Shown here: in pieces, positions 24,011 to 35,325 of the stretch | Layout: each line of letters opens with the position of its first letter | Numbering within the stretch: position 1 is the stretch's first letter | DNA from: Litoditis marina | Taxonomy: Eukaryota > Nematoda > Chromadorea > Rhabditida > Rhabditidae | DNA: 64,000 nucleotides | Direction: 5' to 3' | NCBI GenBank assembly: GCA_964036275.1 | Contig: OZ038435.1 | Span: 9,048,310-9,112,309 of the forward strand | The notes under the pieces: model-generated | What the model was told of the DNA's origin: nothing | The model's database searches: none | What the model saw: only the letters and a program-made list of their open reading frames with translations | Translations under genes and position numbers: made by a program

Positions 24011-27000
24011 ATGACGTCGCTTTCTGCGGTGAGCAGTCTAGTGGGACGTATCTCCCTTCTGCCCGCATCCGGCAGTGTCACCGGTCTTCGCGGGATTCAG
24101 ACGTCGGCCGTACAGAGCTCCGTGTTCATGAAGCGACAGAAGAAAATGGATCCTGAGGTAAGATACCCATACAACAACAACAGTAGAGTTCGCGTGATAG
24201 TGATAGCCACAAAAATTATAGAAAAACGGGCTACTTCCTACTTCTCACCAGTATCAAAACAGATGGACTATTTTTCATACGAACTCTCGAATTTTCCCGA
24301 ACATCAATTGAAAAATGGGTTCCTTTTCCTTCATGTGAGATAGTCGCACCTTACTGGCATGTGGTGATAGTCGATAATGTTTCATGTTTCGGACATACAA
24401 CTAAGACCAACAGAAAATAGGCGGTTCAAAAGTACAATCCAAAAGTATTGGCATTTTGAATCTCAAGGGCATGTTCAACATGTGTAATGCCCAGTTTTCC
24501 ATCAGTTTTTGAGAAAAAAGTTAGTTTTTCTTTATTCTCACACATCGCACAATGTCCATGTTCGACTATTGATCGATTAAGAATCGGTTCTTGAGTCAAA
24601 CTACGTCAATTTTCATAAGTTAGCCGTTTGCCTCCAAGCATACCGAACTTTTCCGATTTTGCAACAAAACAACCCGTTCTAATGCGTTTCATATTCATTT
24701 TCATAACCAGAGCATGATCATTCTCAGAAGGGCCTGACACATCCTGGCATGAAGTGAATGAGGCAGGATAACTAGGAATCTTTGCACCGCATTTGTAACT
24801 GGGCATATTGGCAATCAATATTGGCATGTCAAAAATTGAGTTTTCACCCTATCACGCAGTGGGTTGGGTGCTTCGCTTCAATTGTGGGTGGTCAAACTTC
24901 AGTGAAACTACACCGCTCACTGTTTCACTGAACATGTTTACTTTGTTGATGTTTAGTTGGAGTTTGAGAGTTTGAAACGCATTTGTATGTTTCAGGTTGC
25001 CAAGCAGCGCGAAGCTCGACGACGTAAGCGACTGGAGAAGGAGATTCGTCAGATGCAGAAGCACAGCAAAAAGCCGAAGCCGGTGGATGAAATGACTCTC
25101 GACATCAAGTCGGCCAAGAATTTGCAGTACGTTTTGTCTGTTTTTGCTCTGTTATTCTTCATGCGAGCACACACCAGTAAGATCAGATTGTGACTATCTT
25201 ACGAAAAATAGCCCGTTTTTGATTATAGTAACATGATAATCCGTCATTTTGCATGAGAAATGGGTCATTTCCTCGGCGAAATAGCCGGTTTTTACGCTAT
25301 TGAGACAAATTCTGAACTTTGAATTCTGTATTTTGTAAATATGTTCAAAAGTTCAAGATGAAGTCACAGATGCTTTTCTTAGGTAAAAACAGAACAATTT
25401 CCGAGTGGTTGCCGAATTGGCCTGTTTAAAATAGAAAAAAGGCATAAAAAGTTTTCGATGACACGATAACTATTCTGAAAAAGAAGAAAGTGTGCATAAC
25501 TTCCTTGTAGGTAAATGATATTGGTTAAATCGCCGCAATGTTACAAAAAGGGGCTCCCTTTTCCTTTGCGAAAGATTGGGGGAAAATCGACTATTTTTTT
25601 TCAATTTCAATAGAAAATCATAAAGTTTCACATGGTTTTAACCAAATTGAGTTTATTCTCGTAGTTATTCACTCTTGACTGGTGTGTTGTAGACTTTATT
25701 CCTATATTCTCTTATTACCGTTTTCCATTATTACTGAAAAACCAAAGAAAAATATTCTGTATTTTTCAGTGAGCGTCACAGAGAAAGTGTGGAACTCACC
25801 GAGGATCAAATCGACGAACGATCACTAGCTATGAAGGTAGGTTGTTCAAATTACTTTTTTCAAATTCATCCAGTGTACCTACCTGCATTGCACATCTTCA
25901 ACCTACTTGAGCTTTTTTTGAGAAGAGTATGAGCACACAATTCGCAGTCAAGTTGTTCGAAGTTCGATTAGCATGAAAAATTCGACAATCGAAAAAATTA
26001 GCTTACTTTTGGTACAAAGCCGGAATCCAAACTAGACGGTTCTTGCAATAAGGCCTTTTTGTTGAGCGATCTCTGTCAAACTTGGCTTTATAGCCAGAAC
26101 GTTCCAATTCTACGTTGTAATTGGGTAATATAATTCATTAGCTCTTCTTCAATAGCATGAATGTCTCAGTAAAGCTGCTAGAATAGTTGAAAAAACGGGC
26201 TCCCTTCTCGCCAATATCGGGAAAATATTTTTAATGCAAAATCTTATGATTTTCACTTACTTCGATTGAAAAGCTGATTCATTTTTATAGAGTAGTCACA
26301 CATCACTGATGAATTCTTTATTTAACCCGGTATTTATTTAACCCCAGCAGTTAACCATCAACCGGGTTACTTGGTTACCCTTCTCTGAACCACTTCTTAA
26401 CCCCGAATTCCCCACAAAAGGCATTGTAAAAGAGGGTTACAAAGGGGATAACGAAAGGGTTAACCAGGTAACCTGATAGGGTTAACGAAATCCCGGGTTC
26501 CTTGTGGAATCGGCCCACATTACTGCAATATTCATTTCGGTGATTGTTTCCAGGAGTACACCCGCAGTCGGAATGTGCTTCAGAAGCAGGACGACGCCTG
26601 GGTGCGACGTTCCATCGAAAATCAGTCGAAAGCCCTGCGCGAACTGAAGGCCTTGTCACCAGAACTATACGAGAAGGTGGGTTGTGTTTATCTAGTGGAT
26701 TTCCCTTTAGTTAATGTCCGCTGTGCTGTAATTATCTTTCTGAGAGACGTTTTATTCTATCAAGTTTTTTTTGGAACATGAACAGGTACCAAGATTAAGT
26801 CATTCGAAGTTGAAAGTCATTAAATTCACTTTTTGTCAGGAAAATAGAAAAATTTTGGAAACTTCATTTCTGATTCTCAACTGTTTCTGAGCTTAATGAC
26901 CTTCACTTTCAAGTGACTTTTACCTTAATGACTTTTAATTTTGAATGACTTATTCTGGTTGCCACATGAACATGAAATCGAGAAGATTAAAATGACACTC

Positions 27001-27641
27001 AAATTATTAAAATTTCTATTCTTGAAAAGGTACACCGGATTTATATTGAAACGGCAACTACGTATATTGTAAAACGTTGGAAATATGGCCAGTCTGATCT
27101 TGAATAGTAGTTTTCGTTTTCAAAGTTATTTGACTTTTTGGTCAACGTATACATATCACGATAAACTCTCAATTCAATCAGAACACTTGTGAAGCTGTGT
27201 GTACCGTACGCGCACCTGAATGTCTTAATTTCTAACGGCACAGATTCTGCCAAGATTGTCAATACGCCTCAGACAATTCCCAGCCAATTGGCCAGCCACT
27301 TTTTAAGTGGCTGAACGAGAGAGTGTGCAGGTCAGAGAGACGCAGACTGTCTTTGCCTGTCTGCGCGTCATTGACCTGCATGCTCTCTCGTTTGTGTAGC
27401 TGGCCAATTGCAGAAAATTGGCGCTAAATCGTTCTGAGTAGTCCATTTTTTTTCATGTAATTGACACTAAGTTTATTGTTTCTATATCTACATTACTTTT
27501 CCAGAGAAATCTATGTTACAGGCCGTCCAGCCGTGTTCCGCTCTGCCGGTGATAATTTCCGGTCCGGCCCTGACTCCGCCCATTCCCGGCTATCAGGCAC
27601 CCGACGGAGACTATATCGATACCACCCGACAGTGGGAATAG
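24011..27641 (+). CDS. mrpl-40: Mitochondrial ribosomal protein L40 (mRpL40), five exons, complete
   Basis: Large-subunit mitoribosomal protein, nuclear-encoded and imported. Exons: 24011-24157, 24996-25126, 25770-25836, 26554-26676, 27522-27641 (TAG 27639-27641), in frame, about 195 residues. The first about 35 residues are Ser/Leu/Arg-rich with no acidic residue, as in a mitochondrial presequence. The body is the basic L40 region (KQREARRRKRLEKEIRQMQ), followed by DEMTLDIKSAKN, VELTEDQIDERS and KALRELKALSPELYEKA. The tail GPALTPPIPGYQAPDGDY matches the TPPIP.YQ.P.G.Y ending I know from human MRPL40. The ATG directly follows TTCCAG, a candidate trans-splice acceptor. The last acceptor is taken at TTACAG (27519-27521); an upstream AG at 27505-27506 would add five residues. 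Introns 1-3 carry mobile repeats. The gene is divergent from the zinc-finger gene with about 1 kb between starts. Confidence 0.93.
25168..25689. mobile_element. Probable MITE family B, long copy in mrpl-40 intron
   Basis: The left end CACACACCAGTAAGATC and right end CTTGACTGGTGTG match family B termini. The interior has the family's GAAAAATAGCCCGTTTTTG-like and TTTCCTCGGCGAAA patches. TSD not evident. Weaker ends of the same family are visible near 10027-10052, 10840-10875, 18600-18772, 19902 and 24340-24360. Confidence 0.5.
26311..26514. mobile_element. Inverted-repeat element family C, copy 2
   Basis: Same layout as 5588-5792, including TTTAACCCGGTATTT and TGATAGGGTTAACGAAAT, ending GGGTTCCTTGTGGAATCGG. 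It lies in mrpl-40 intron 3, ending about 40 bp before exon 4. Confidence 0.7.
27282..27415. mobile_element. Foldback element with CAATTGGCCAGC ends
   Basis: Left arm CCAATTGGCCAGCCAC ... CGAGAGAGTGTGCAGGTCA is mirrored by TGACCTGCATGCTCTCTCG ... AGCTGGCCAATTG, so the 134 bp can fold into one long hairpin. It lies in mrpl-40 intron 4. Confidence 0.75.
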
Positions 27642-27934
27642 AAGTTTTTGAACTTTTATGGATTTTTCGTCTTTTGATCTATTTTCTTGTACACATTTGT
27701 CCCACTGGCAGTGCTAAGTCGTAGTTTGTAGTTGTAGTTGAAGAAGTTTGGTTACAGTAGTTGGTTTAGGTCTGTTACTCTGGTTGTTATCTCTTGTTTT
27801 TCGAAGTAAATGTTTGCTCACATGTATTTCATGCATCACAAAATCATTTGGGGATAAACACCTAGCGTAGAAATCAGTTGAGCAAGAAAGTTACAGATTA
27901 TCAGTAAGTAGAAAGGTTTCCAATTACATACATC

Positions 27935-28125
27935 GGGTTGCATCTCAAATGCAACCAAAATCACTTTACATAACCAAAAAGACAAATTTGGTTGCATTTG
28001 AAAAGCAATCCGGTTGTATTTGAAAAGCAATCAGGTTGCATTTGAAAAGCAACCTGGTTGCATTTGAAAACAACCAATGGTTTTGTACACATGCAAACAG
28101 GTTGCATTTTGGTTGCATGTGTAAA
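27935..28125. repeat. Tandem and inverted GGTTGCATTTGAAAAGCAA repeats
   Basis: About five head-to-tail units of a roughly 21-bp motif (GGTTGCATTTGAAAAGCAA, itself near-palindromic), bounded by inverted GGTTGCATCTCAAATGCAACC-type and TGCATTTTGGTTGCATGTG patches. Lies just after mrpl-40. Confidence 0.75.
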
Positions 28126-28241
28126 CCGCCTAGAAAGTTTTCTAACATTCGCTAAGGTTCGCGAACATGATGAAGTGGCTTGAATAAAACATTTTCACGC
28201 TCTGCTGATATGTCAGAGAATAGAGATGAACCATCTAGCTG

Positions 28242-28365
28242 TTGAAGAAGGACGCTTGTGTGGTCCAATCGCAACGCTTCAGTCCTTTAAACTGCAATAC
28301 ATTTTTCAATTGCAGTTTCAAGGACCGTTGACACGGGATTGGTCCGCACAATCGTCCTTCTTTAA
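28242..28365. mobile_element. Foldback MITE family A, copy 6
   Basis: A 124-bp near-palindrome with TTGAAGAAGGACG ends. It is intergenic, between mrpl-40 and the metalloproteinase gene. Confidence 0.85.
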
Positions 28366-29749
28366 CTGGTTGATTCTAGACGCAGCCAGCTGTCCCTTAG
28401 CACGTGTGATCCACGTAGGTGTGATGAGACAACATGACTGGAACCGGTCCCTACTACCTGATGTCTATCTGCTATGGCATAATTGAGATATTCGCGTAAT
28501 AATCGTGTTTCTAGGCGAGAAATCTCGATCGAATGATAAATGGACCCTGTTTTGCATATCCTTCTCTCATCTGTCAACTATTTTGTTACAAACTGGACGA
28601 GATGATGAAACATAGCTCGGAAACTAGCTGGTTTTCTCAATCTGATTGAGTAAACCGTTCAGTTTTCTGTGAAAAACGATCGGACGGTCACTTTCTTCAT
28701 TTTCTAATGTAGTTTGATGTCCCACACAGCAAAAATTCCGAGTTCTAAGTGAAGTTTGTGAACAAACGTTCATTAGTGCTAATGATCAGGCGTTTTGTGA
28801 TTGTGTGAATGATCTTAATAGATAGCCAAACTAGGTCTACGCGAAGTTTTCCGTCTTGCCAAAATGAGTTCACGTGACCTTGCACGTGAGCATAGTTCAG
28901 TAAGATTACTAGAACCAGCCGTATCCACTGTTGACAGTTGTAGATTGCAATCGAATAGAGCCGCCCTCTCATGAAAACGAGAAACCAAGTAGTTGAAGCA
29001 ATGGAGGAAGCGAGAAACCGGTAGTTGTACTAGCAAATGTCAAACACATGCAGAAAAGTAGTGCAAAACGTGCAAAGTTAAACCGTATCCTACTGACTTT
29101 TTGCTGATTTTAGTTTGAAACCCGAAAACAAACTTTCCGCAAGAACGTCCGGGCTAAAACTTCAGAAATCAAGAGATTCAGAGTGGAACGTCTCGGTTTC
29201 ACTTGAAACTAATATAGGGCTCGCCTATTTCAGAGCAAGCCAATACAATGTTTTCCCCTAGCCATCTCTGGGTTTGTAGTTGGATCCCGTTGTACTTAGG
29301 TCAAACTTTGTAAACTAGGCCTTTATCTTAATCAAACTACAACGATAATTCAGCCACCCTCCCTACAGTTGGTTTATTTGCACGTGAAAGTGGCATTTGG
29401 GCACGAAAGTCCTGATGTGACAGGAGTGAAAGGTTGCAACAATTGAACTTTACCCAACTGTGTCTGAGCAATTTTTGCGTTAGATTGAAGTGCATCCGGT
29501 TGTTAATTTTAGGTTACCAACCGGTTACCTATTGAGGTAACCAACAAACCCTATAATATATACATTATACATCCCTCACAGTCGTTTATTTGCACGTGAA
29601 AGTGGCATTCGGAACGAAAGTCTTGATGTGACAGGTTGCAATTCCATCCAAGGTCGAGCGAAAGCTGAACACTTTCGCTTAGCTGTTCAAGGATAAATCC
29701 AAGTGCAATGCTAATTGGGAAGATGGGTTGAGGGTGAAATTTATATACT

Positions 29750-30192
29750 CGAAGTAAAATGAATATTCACGTAAAGTTAGCATTATAATGAGTCATCGTG
29801 CACTTTGTCATTGTACGTTTCTGAGTTCTGCTGTGATTAACATGTTTTGCGTGACTGTGGATTTGACCAACAGAATTAAACATCTAACCGGGTTTGGTAA
29901 CCCGAAAAAGAGTTACCGGAAACCGGTCAGATAAAAGGAAAAAGAAAATTACACGCTGATACTTACAGTACCAGTGTGCAACTTCTAGAAAGTCTGTGGC
30001 GTTTGCAGGTTTTGAACAGATTTCACGAAGCCACAGAAGGAAGATAGTACACTTTAGTTCTGCATAACAATAGTTACAATATAAAAACACACAAATACAG
30101 TGAAATCAACGACAAAGACTAAAAACAGAGATTGAAACCTGAGAAAGATACTGCAAAGGTAGAAAGAGAGAGAGAGAGAGAGAGGGAGAGGA

Positions 30193-30226
<34 letters not shown>

Positions 30227-30568
30227 TGATACAGCCTTAAGGAGAGAAAAAAGACAGAGAGAGAGAGACGTCATGTGATCTGCACCCGTTTCCCACATCT
30301 GATCATACTCTTGTATTGTATCCGATTTCTCTCTTTTTCCCTTCCCCTTCCTTTGAAACTAGCTGATCTTTTTCACTTCTCGCCCATGATAGATGTGTTC
30401 GAATGATGGAACAGCTTGTATTGTCGTTGCGTTTGATGTTATACTAGAAGTAAATTGAACAGTCACGTGAAGTGATCATTCTAACGAGGCGTCGTGCACT
30501 TTGTTATTGCACGTTTATGAGTTCTCCTTTTTTTTCCTGTTTCACGTGACTGTGCAATTGACTAACAG
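29750..30568 (+). repeat. Direct repeat pair of about 120 bp (29750-29873 and 30445-30568)
   Basis: Both copies read GAAGTAAA ... CACGT ... CGTGCACTTTG ... TGAGTTCT ... CGTGACTGTG ... CAACAG/CTAACAG. A second short direct pair (TTGCACGTGAAAGTGGCATT) lies at 29369 and 29589. The interval otherwise holds no gene I can support. Confidence 0.65.
30161..30268 (+). repeat. (AG)n-rich low-complexity tract
   Basis: Interrupted AGAGAG repeat in the mrpl-40 to metalloproteinase interval. Confidence 0.9.
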
Positions 30569-31039
30569 TCTAGGCTGTTGGGGTTCCGGGCACCTTAATC
30601 GAAACTATGGCATGATAATCGAAACTATGGCACAATACATATAAGAACAGGAGGGCAGTTTGAATCTTTCACTTAGGTGTACAGTAAGAACTTGGAGCGT
30701 TAAAGTTGTTTTTGTACATTTCACCAACAAGTACAGCTAACCACTGATCTAATTACATAGCGGCTGAGCGGGCAGATATGGATTATATGAGATCGAATGA
30801 AGAAATGTGTAGATCAAAAACAGGCGAATGCGAACGTCTCACCCATCTTCCATGACAAAGCGGGATAGAAAATCGAGAAACATAGTCTGATCGGCCAAAC
30901 ACAGTAGAACTTCTACTCTCAAAAGGCACCGGGAAAACCAGAACACCGTCGAAATAGCAGAATGTCAGTTTTTTACCCTATGCTCACCAATTCCACAGAA
31001 TCGCGAATGTACGTTTCTCACAACTTCACCAAGACATCG

Positions 31040-31632
31040 AATATGCACCTTGTTTGCCTTTAGTGCCTTGTTTTAGGCGCGCTGAATAGGCATCGTTAAG
31101 TTTTCTCACGCGTGAGTCTTCCAACTACTTCAAATCAGGAGAAGTTACACGTTTATTCACGTTTATGTGACCTTAAAATTCACCAACAAGCAACAACCCT
31201 TGTTTTTGCCTAATTTTTCCGGCGTTTGATGCGTTTCGGTTGTGCGTGAACAAACGTGAGTCACCCAATCACTTCGACTTTGGCAAAATACCAAATATCT
31301 TTCCCACCTCACCCGTCTTCTCAGTTTAGGGCCTTGTTTTTGCCTATTTATTATGTACTGAAAGCAAACTACAGTAGCATGTAGATCAAATTACAACTCT
31401 GATGTTGTGACTCTCTTAATTGGCTTTCCACTAATTCATCAAGACCCCGAACATTGCTCGTCCTCCCAGTTCAGTGCCTTGTTTTCTTGCTTTTTTTACG
31501 TCTTCCATTTACTTCGAATTGGAGCAACGACACGCTTCTTCTCGTTTCACGTGACCCTACTATTAACGAACAAGCCACCACACATCTCATCCACCTTGCC
31601 TGTCTTCTCAGTTTAGTGCCTTGTTTTTGCCG
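31040..31632 (+). repeat. Four-unit irregular repeat with TTTAGTGCCTTGTTTT core
   Basis: The core (CTTCTCAGTTTAGTGCCTTG and variants) recurs near 31060, 31320, 31465 and 31605. Stretches containing CACGTTT and CCAACAAGC/GAACAAGCC lie between them. Unit spacing varies (about 140-260 bp). It leads straight into the candidate metalloproteinase 5' exon. Confidence 0.6.
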
Positions 31633-31652
31633 TGCCCGATCGGCACATTCGG

Positions 31653-31899
31653 ATGATGTTGTGGCTAACAGGCCCCGCCCCCTTTTCGGTGGTGGCGCAA
31701 GAGGAACCTGCCCCGCCGTTTTGGATCGACACGGCTATCCAGTCCCAGCTGATTCAAATGAAACTTATCCCCGAAGCTATTATACTATTATTATGTAATT
31801 ATGTAATAGAATGTACTGCGAGTGAGGAAAGTGGAGTTGCTGATTTGGGCTCAGATACGATCGAGCACGTAGAGGGAGGAGTGCGCAGGAAACGATACG
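31653..31899 (+). CDS. Candidate 5' exon of the metalloproteinase gene (pro-peptide with furin-type site)
   Basis: This open stretch is GC-richer than its surroundings. It begins at tandem ATGs (MMLWLTGPAPFSVVAQ, possibly a short signal segment) and runs through a GVADLG motif to VRRKRYG, after which a good donor (G|GTGGGT at 31900) ends it. In furin-activated MMPs a PRCGVPD cysteine-switch motif is followed by an RRKRY-type cleavage site and then the catalytic domain, so order and position about 3.4 kb upstream of the catalytic exons fit. Against it: the residue aligned to the switch cysteine reads Ser (ESGVADLG), and the exon that should link it to 35326 was not found. Could instead be chance or a different gene. 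Confidence 0.4.
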
Positions 31900-32164
31900 G
31901 TGGGTCGGATTTGCTCTGTGTCCATTGTGTTCCTTACTTGAATGTAAAAGAGTGCACTATAGGATTTGAGGGTTGCCCACTTCCTTGAGTTTCTCAAAAT
32001 AATCGTAAAGTGATACATGGGAGTAATACTGCAATCAAGTTAACCCACATATTCCAGATGTTTTTTTCTTCTTCTGAGTACTATAGGTTATGTTATACAT
32101 GTGCGATCTCGTTTTGCTCAGGAGCGAGTGGATACGGTGCCCCTAGCTCAGAGTACGTATTCTA

Positions 32165-32317
32165 GAAGATCCCGCCACTTTCATCCCATCCTGCGTCTCC
32201 TCGAACATACGCTGTTTCTCTGCTCTTTCATCCCGTTGGGATGTAAGAGAGGAGAAATAGTGAGGCAGAACGAGAGACGCAGGATGGGATGAAGGTGCCG
32301 GGATCTTCTAGCATACC
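32165..32317. mobile_element. Hairpin element family D, copy 1
   Basis: Left arm TTCTAGAAGATCCCGCCAC ... CATCCCATCCTGCGTCTC is mirrored by GAGACGCAGGATGGGATG ... CGGGATCTTCTAG. Imperfect inverted repeat over about 150 bp. Confidence 0.75.
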
Positions 32318-32529
32318 GTCTCTGAACCGATGTGTTTATAGACTGATCGTGTTATGTTTCGGCCGTAAATCGGACACTGTACCGTACATACATTAGATCA
32401 AAATACATTATTTCCTTTTTCTAAAACCTTGAAGTTCTTTGAGATCTTGTCCATTCCTTTACCTTTGAACTCTATGTACCTTTTTTCACAACCGGCAAGA
32501 TCTCACGTCAACCACGTGGGAATGTACTT

Positions 32530-33208
32530 CTCTGAACTCCCTGGGACTGGGACGTCGTAGCAGTCACGCAAAAAAAAAGCAGTCTCGCATTTTAGCTTGG
32601 TAGCAGACGACGTACGGGTCAAATTACTCAACGTAGCAGACGTCGTTGCACTCGCAATGATAGCTGTGTTGCCACTCGTGAACTAATCAGCGGTCCGGCC
32701 AGAATTAGATACGTACGTGCTAGAGGTGCCACTCTGCGCAACTCAGTCAATTTAGTTCATTCGAGCTAGGTTAAAAGCCGCTCTGACACACGAAAGAAGT
32801 GCTCACTTCGATTAGGTGTTGAAGAGAAAACATGCTTGTGCATATTCATTTGAAAAAAGTGTATTTTTTTCAAAAAGAATTAGCATTGAGATTTAAGTTA
32901 TAGTAACTTAAATCTTACTATCGTCCACAATTTCGCGTAGAATTTTTCGCTTTATGATTAGCAGGATTAATGTATATAAACATGAATGAAACATGAATAG
33001 AAAATATACTACCAAATGAATGCGGTTGTTTCGGAGTGAATCAGTAATATTATTAATCAATTAAATTTCGGAATGGTCTGGGGCCGCGCTGGCCCGGCTG
33101 ATCCTGACTAACCGTCTGGGACCGTAGCAGTCAATCCGTCTGGGACGCGTAAACATCGCGTCCCGGACGGTCGACTGCTACGACGTCCCAGTCCCAGGGA
33201 GTTCAGAG
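32530..33208. mobile_element. Non-autonomous DNA transposon with 36-bp perfect TIRs
   Basis: CTCTGAACTCCCTGGGACTG at 32530 continues to GTCGTAGCAGTC (36 bp) and is repeated in exact inverse at 33173-33208. The 679-bp interior has no transposase frame, and a second inner copy of CGTCTGGGAC motifs lies near 33110-33160. It is intergenic, between the candidate and clear MMP exons. Confidence 0.85.
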
Positions 33209-33259
33209 TTGTCAGGAATTTTCTCTGTTAATATTTCCTTCATTCCTGCAGTCGTCTTC

Positions 33260-33394
33260 AACATGGCTTCCCTAAGCTTAAGATTTGTTCAAGTGGAAAC
33301 TTGTATGAGGCTATCTCTATTACACATCTATAAACTAGTACAAGAACTGAATGAAGAAGCAACGCGACTATTCAATAATTATGAACAAAATTAA
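33260..33394 (+). CDS. Small open frame of unknown coding status beside a TIR element
   Basis: An ATG-started 44-residue frame (MASLSLRFVQVETC ... LFNNYEQN) follows a CTGCAG acceptor-like site and ends at a TAA. It lies just right of the 32530-33208 inverted-repeat element. No family is recognised. It may be a stray exon or non-coding; the only support is the acceptor and helix-like composition. Confidence 0.15.
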   Translation, partial: NMASLSLRFVQVETCMRLSLLHIYKLVQELNEEATRLFNNYEQN

Positions 33395-35325
33395 CTAAAA
33401 GTAATGTTAATTCTGTTTTCATGTTGGTGTTATGCGATGATTCATTAATTGCCATTCCGAACCTCTATGTGAGCAGAAACGAAACAATAAAAAGTTCGGG
33501 AAATCACCCACCCCTTTTTGATAAGTACCAAATTAGTCATTTTCTTCTAATTCTTCTTATCATGAGAACGTGTTTTCCGCAACTTCCATGTTTTTTTAGA
33601 AGTATCTCGATTCAAGTTTCGCTGATCTAGTAGTTGCGCGATTTAGCTGAAATCCTTCCGTAAGCCGCTTATTTAGCTGCTTTTTCGGACGGTTTTGGCT
33701 ACCTGTGGAGAATGAACGGTCTTGAAAAGACAACTCAGTTGAAAAAATATATTTATAAGAACTGTGCTCAGTTTGACTGAGGATTCGTATTGAGTTCGTA
33801 ATTTTCTGGGAAACAAGGAAAAAAAGTGCAATTTTCACTGGGGTAGGCAGGATAAAGTTCTGAAACTTTCCAAGTTCAGGAAATGCATTATAAAAATAGT
33901 ACCTCTGTGAAGTATTTTTCTCATAACCTCATATACCCGATCAATTTTTTGCACTTCGTGTGGCGCTTTTCTCCTAATAAGTGAATGGCGCATTCTCTGA
34001 ATGCAGAAAGACGAATGAACAGAAGAATATAAATCATGTTCCAGGGTGATGATGACTAGAAAAGTTCTGACTCTCGAGGGGTTGCGTGAACTACTACGCT
34101 CAAACTTCACAGCGACAGTTAAAAACCATTCCATACACGATTGTGATTGTAAATTAATGTTACAGGAGATTATGCCTATAAACTCTCGCACTACTACCTA
34201 AAACCATTTTCACCAAACATTAATTCGTCTTAACATGCGTATTTTACGGTCTTTGTGTAGCTTGCGCTGTATTTCGTTCTCACGTGCTCTTACAGTAAAT
34301 GGCATACTCCGTACTCTGGGCGTGTCTTCTTAGTTGAGTCAAATTTTTGATCTGACAGTAGTGAACCAGTTCCTTTTTACTATTTACATGATCAGTTAAC
34401 AGAATGGTAACCGAGAAGCTGGTTTGTGAAGGTCGAACAACAAACCCTCGAACGATTATGCAAATCTTGTTAGGTGTTCAATCGCGATCCCACTTACTGT
34501 TCGAAAATCGATAGCAGATCAAATAGTCACATACCCTGTTTTTTTCGCAGTATTAAAAACAAGATATGGGATTTCGGGAGATTTCACTATTTTGAAAAAA
34601 GCTAAAACTGTACATACTGTGCTATCCTGCTGTGTTTGTAGTCTGATCTCACTGCGTTTCCGCCGGAAAACATGATGTGTCTGGACAGCAAACTACAAAT
34701 TGATTGATTCATTATATTCATAATTGACTGCCCACATTGGAAGGATTTACACATAAAAAGAGTAAGGTTGTCTTTTTCACTAAACTGTGGATGAAACTTC
34801 ATGAAACGGATTTCAGTAGTTCGCAAGAAACGATGGAGAACCAACAAATTGACCTGGAAATTGGACACTCGAAATATAAACGAGGGAGACGAATACATTA
34901 TGAGGTTGGAGATGTTATCTCAACTTATCAACTAATTTCTCACAGTCTCCATGTTCCGCTGTCTATGAAACTTGGCGTGTTGTAGTATAATTGTTGGGTT
35001 TGTTTGCTGAACCAAACTGGGCATGTTATTGTATTGATGGTTTATTTGAGTGGCACCAACATAAATTTCATACAAGTAGTTTTTTTTGCTTCTATTTTGG
35101 GCCTGAGTTTTGGCGGTAATCCGGAAATTTTAACAGTGCGGAGATCAAGCTTGAAGTCTGGTTCGAAAAACTGACGGCGTAGAGATCAAACTACAAATTC
35201 AATTGGGAAGTATTCACGGCGTAGACATCAGATTAAGCCCTAATCCAAACACAGTGGCGTTGTGGAGATCAAACTAACAGATTCAGACAACTTTATAGTA
35301 TTTCAATAATTCCTTTTTTTTGTAG

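Larger units (their letters stand above)
27642..31652. other. Repeat-bearing interval without a supported gene
   Basis: Apart from the repeats listed separately (27935, 28242, 29750, 30161, 31040), no frame with coding character and splice signals was found on either strand. Confidence 0.5.

Noticed and set aside
34602..34985. Overlapping open frames on both strands before the metalloproteinase exons
   Set aside because: No splice signals in phase with the 35326 exon and no MMP motifs, so not used as the missing exon.
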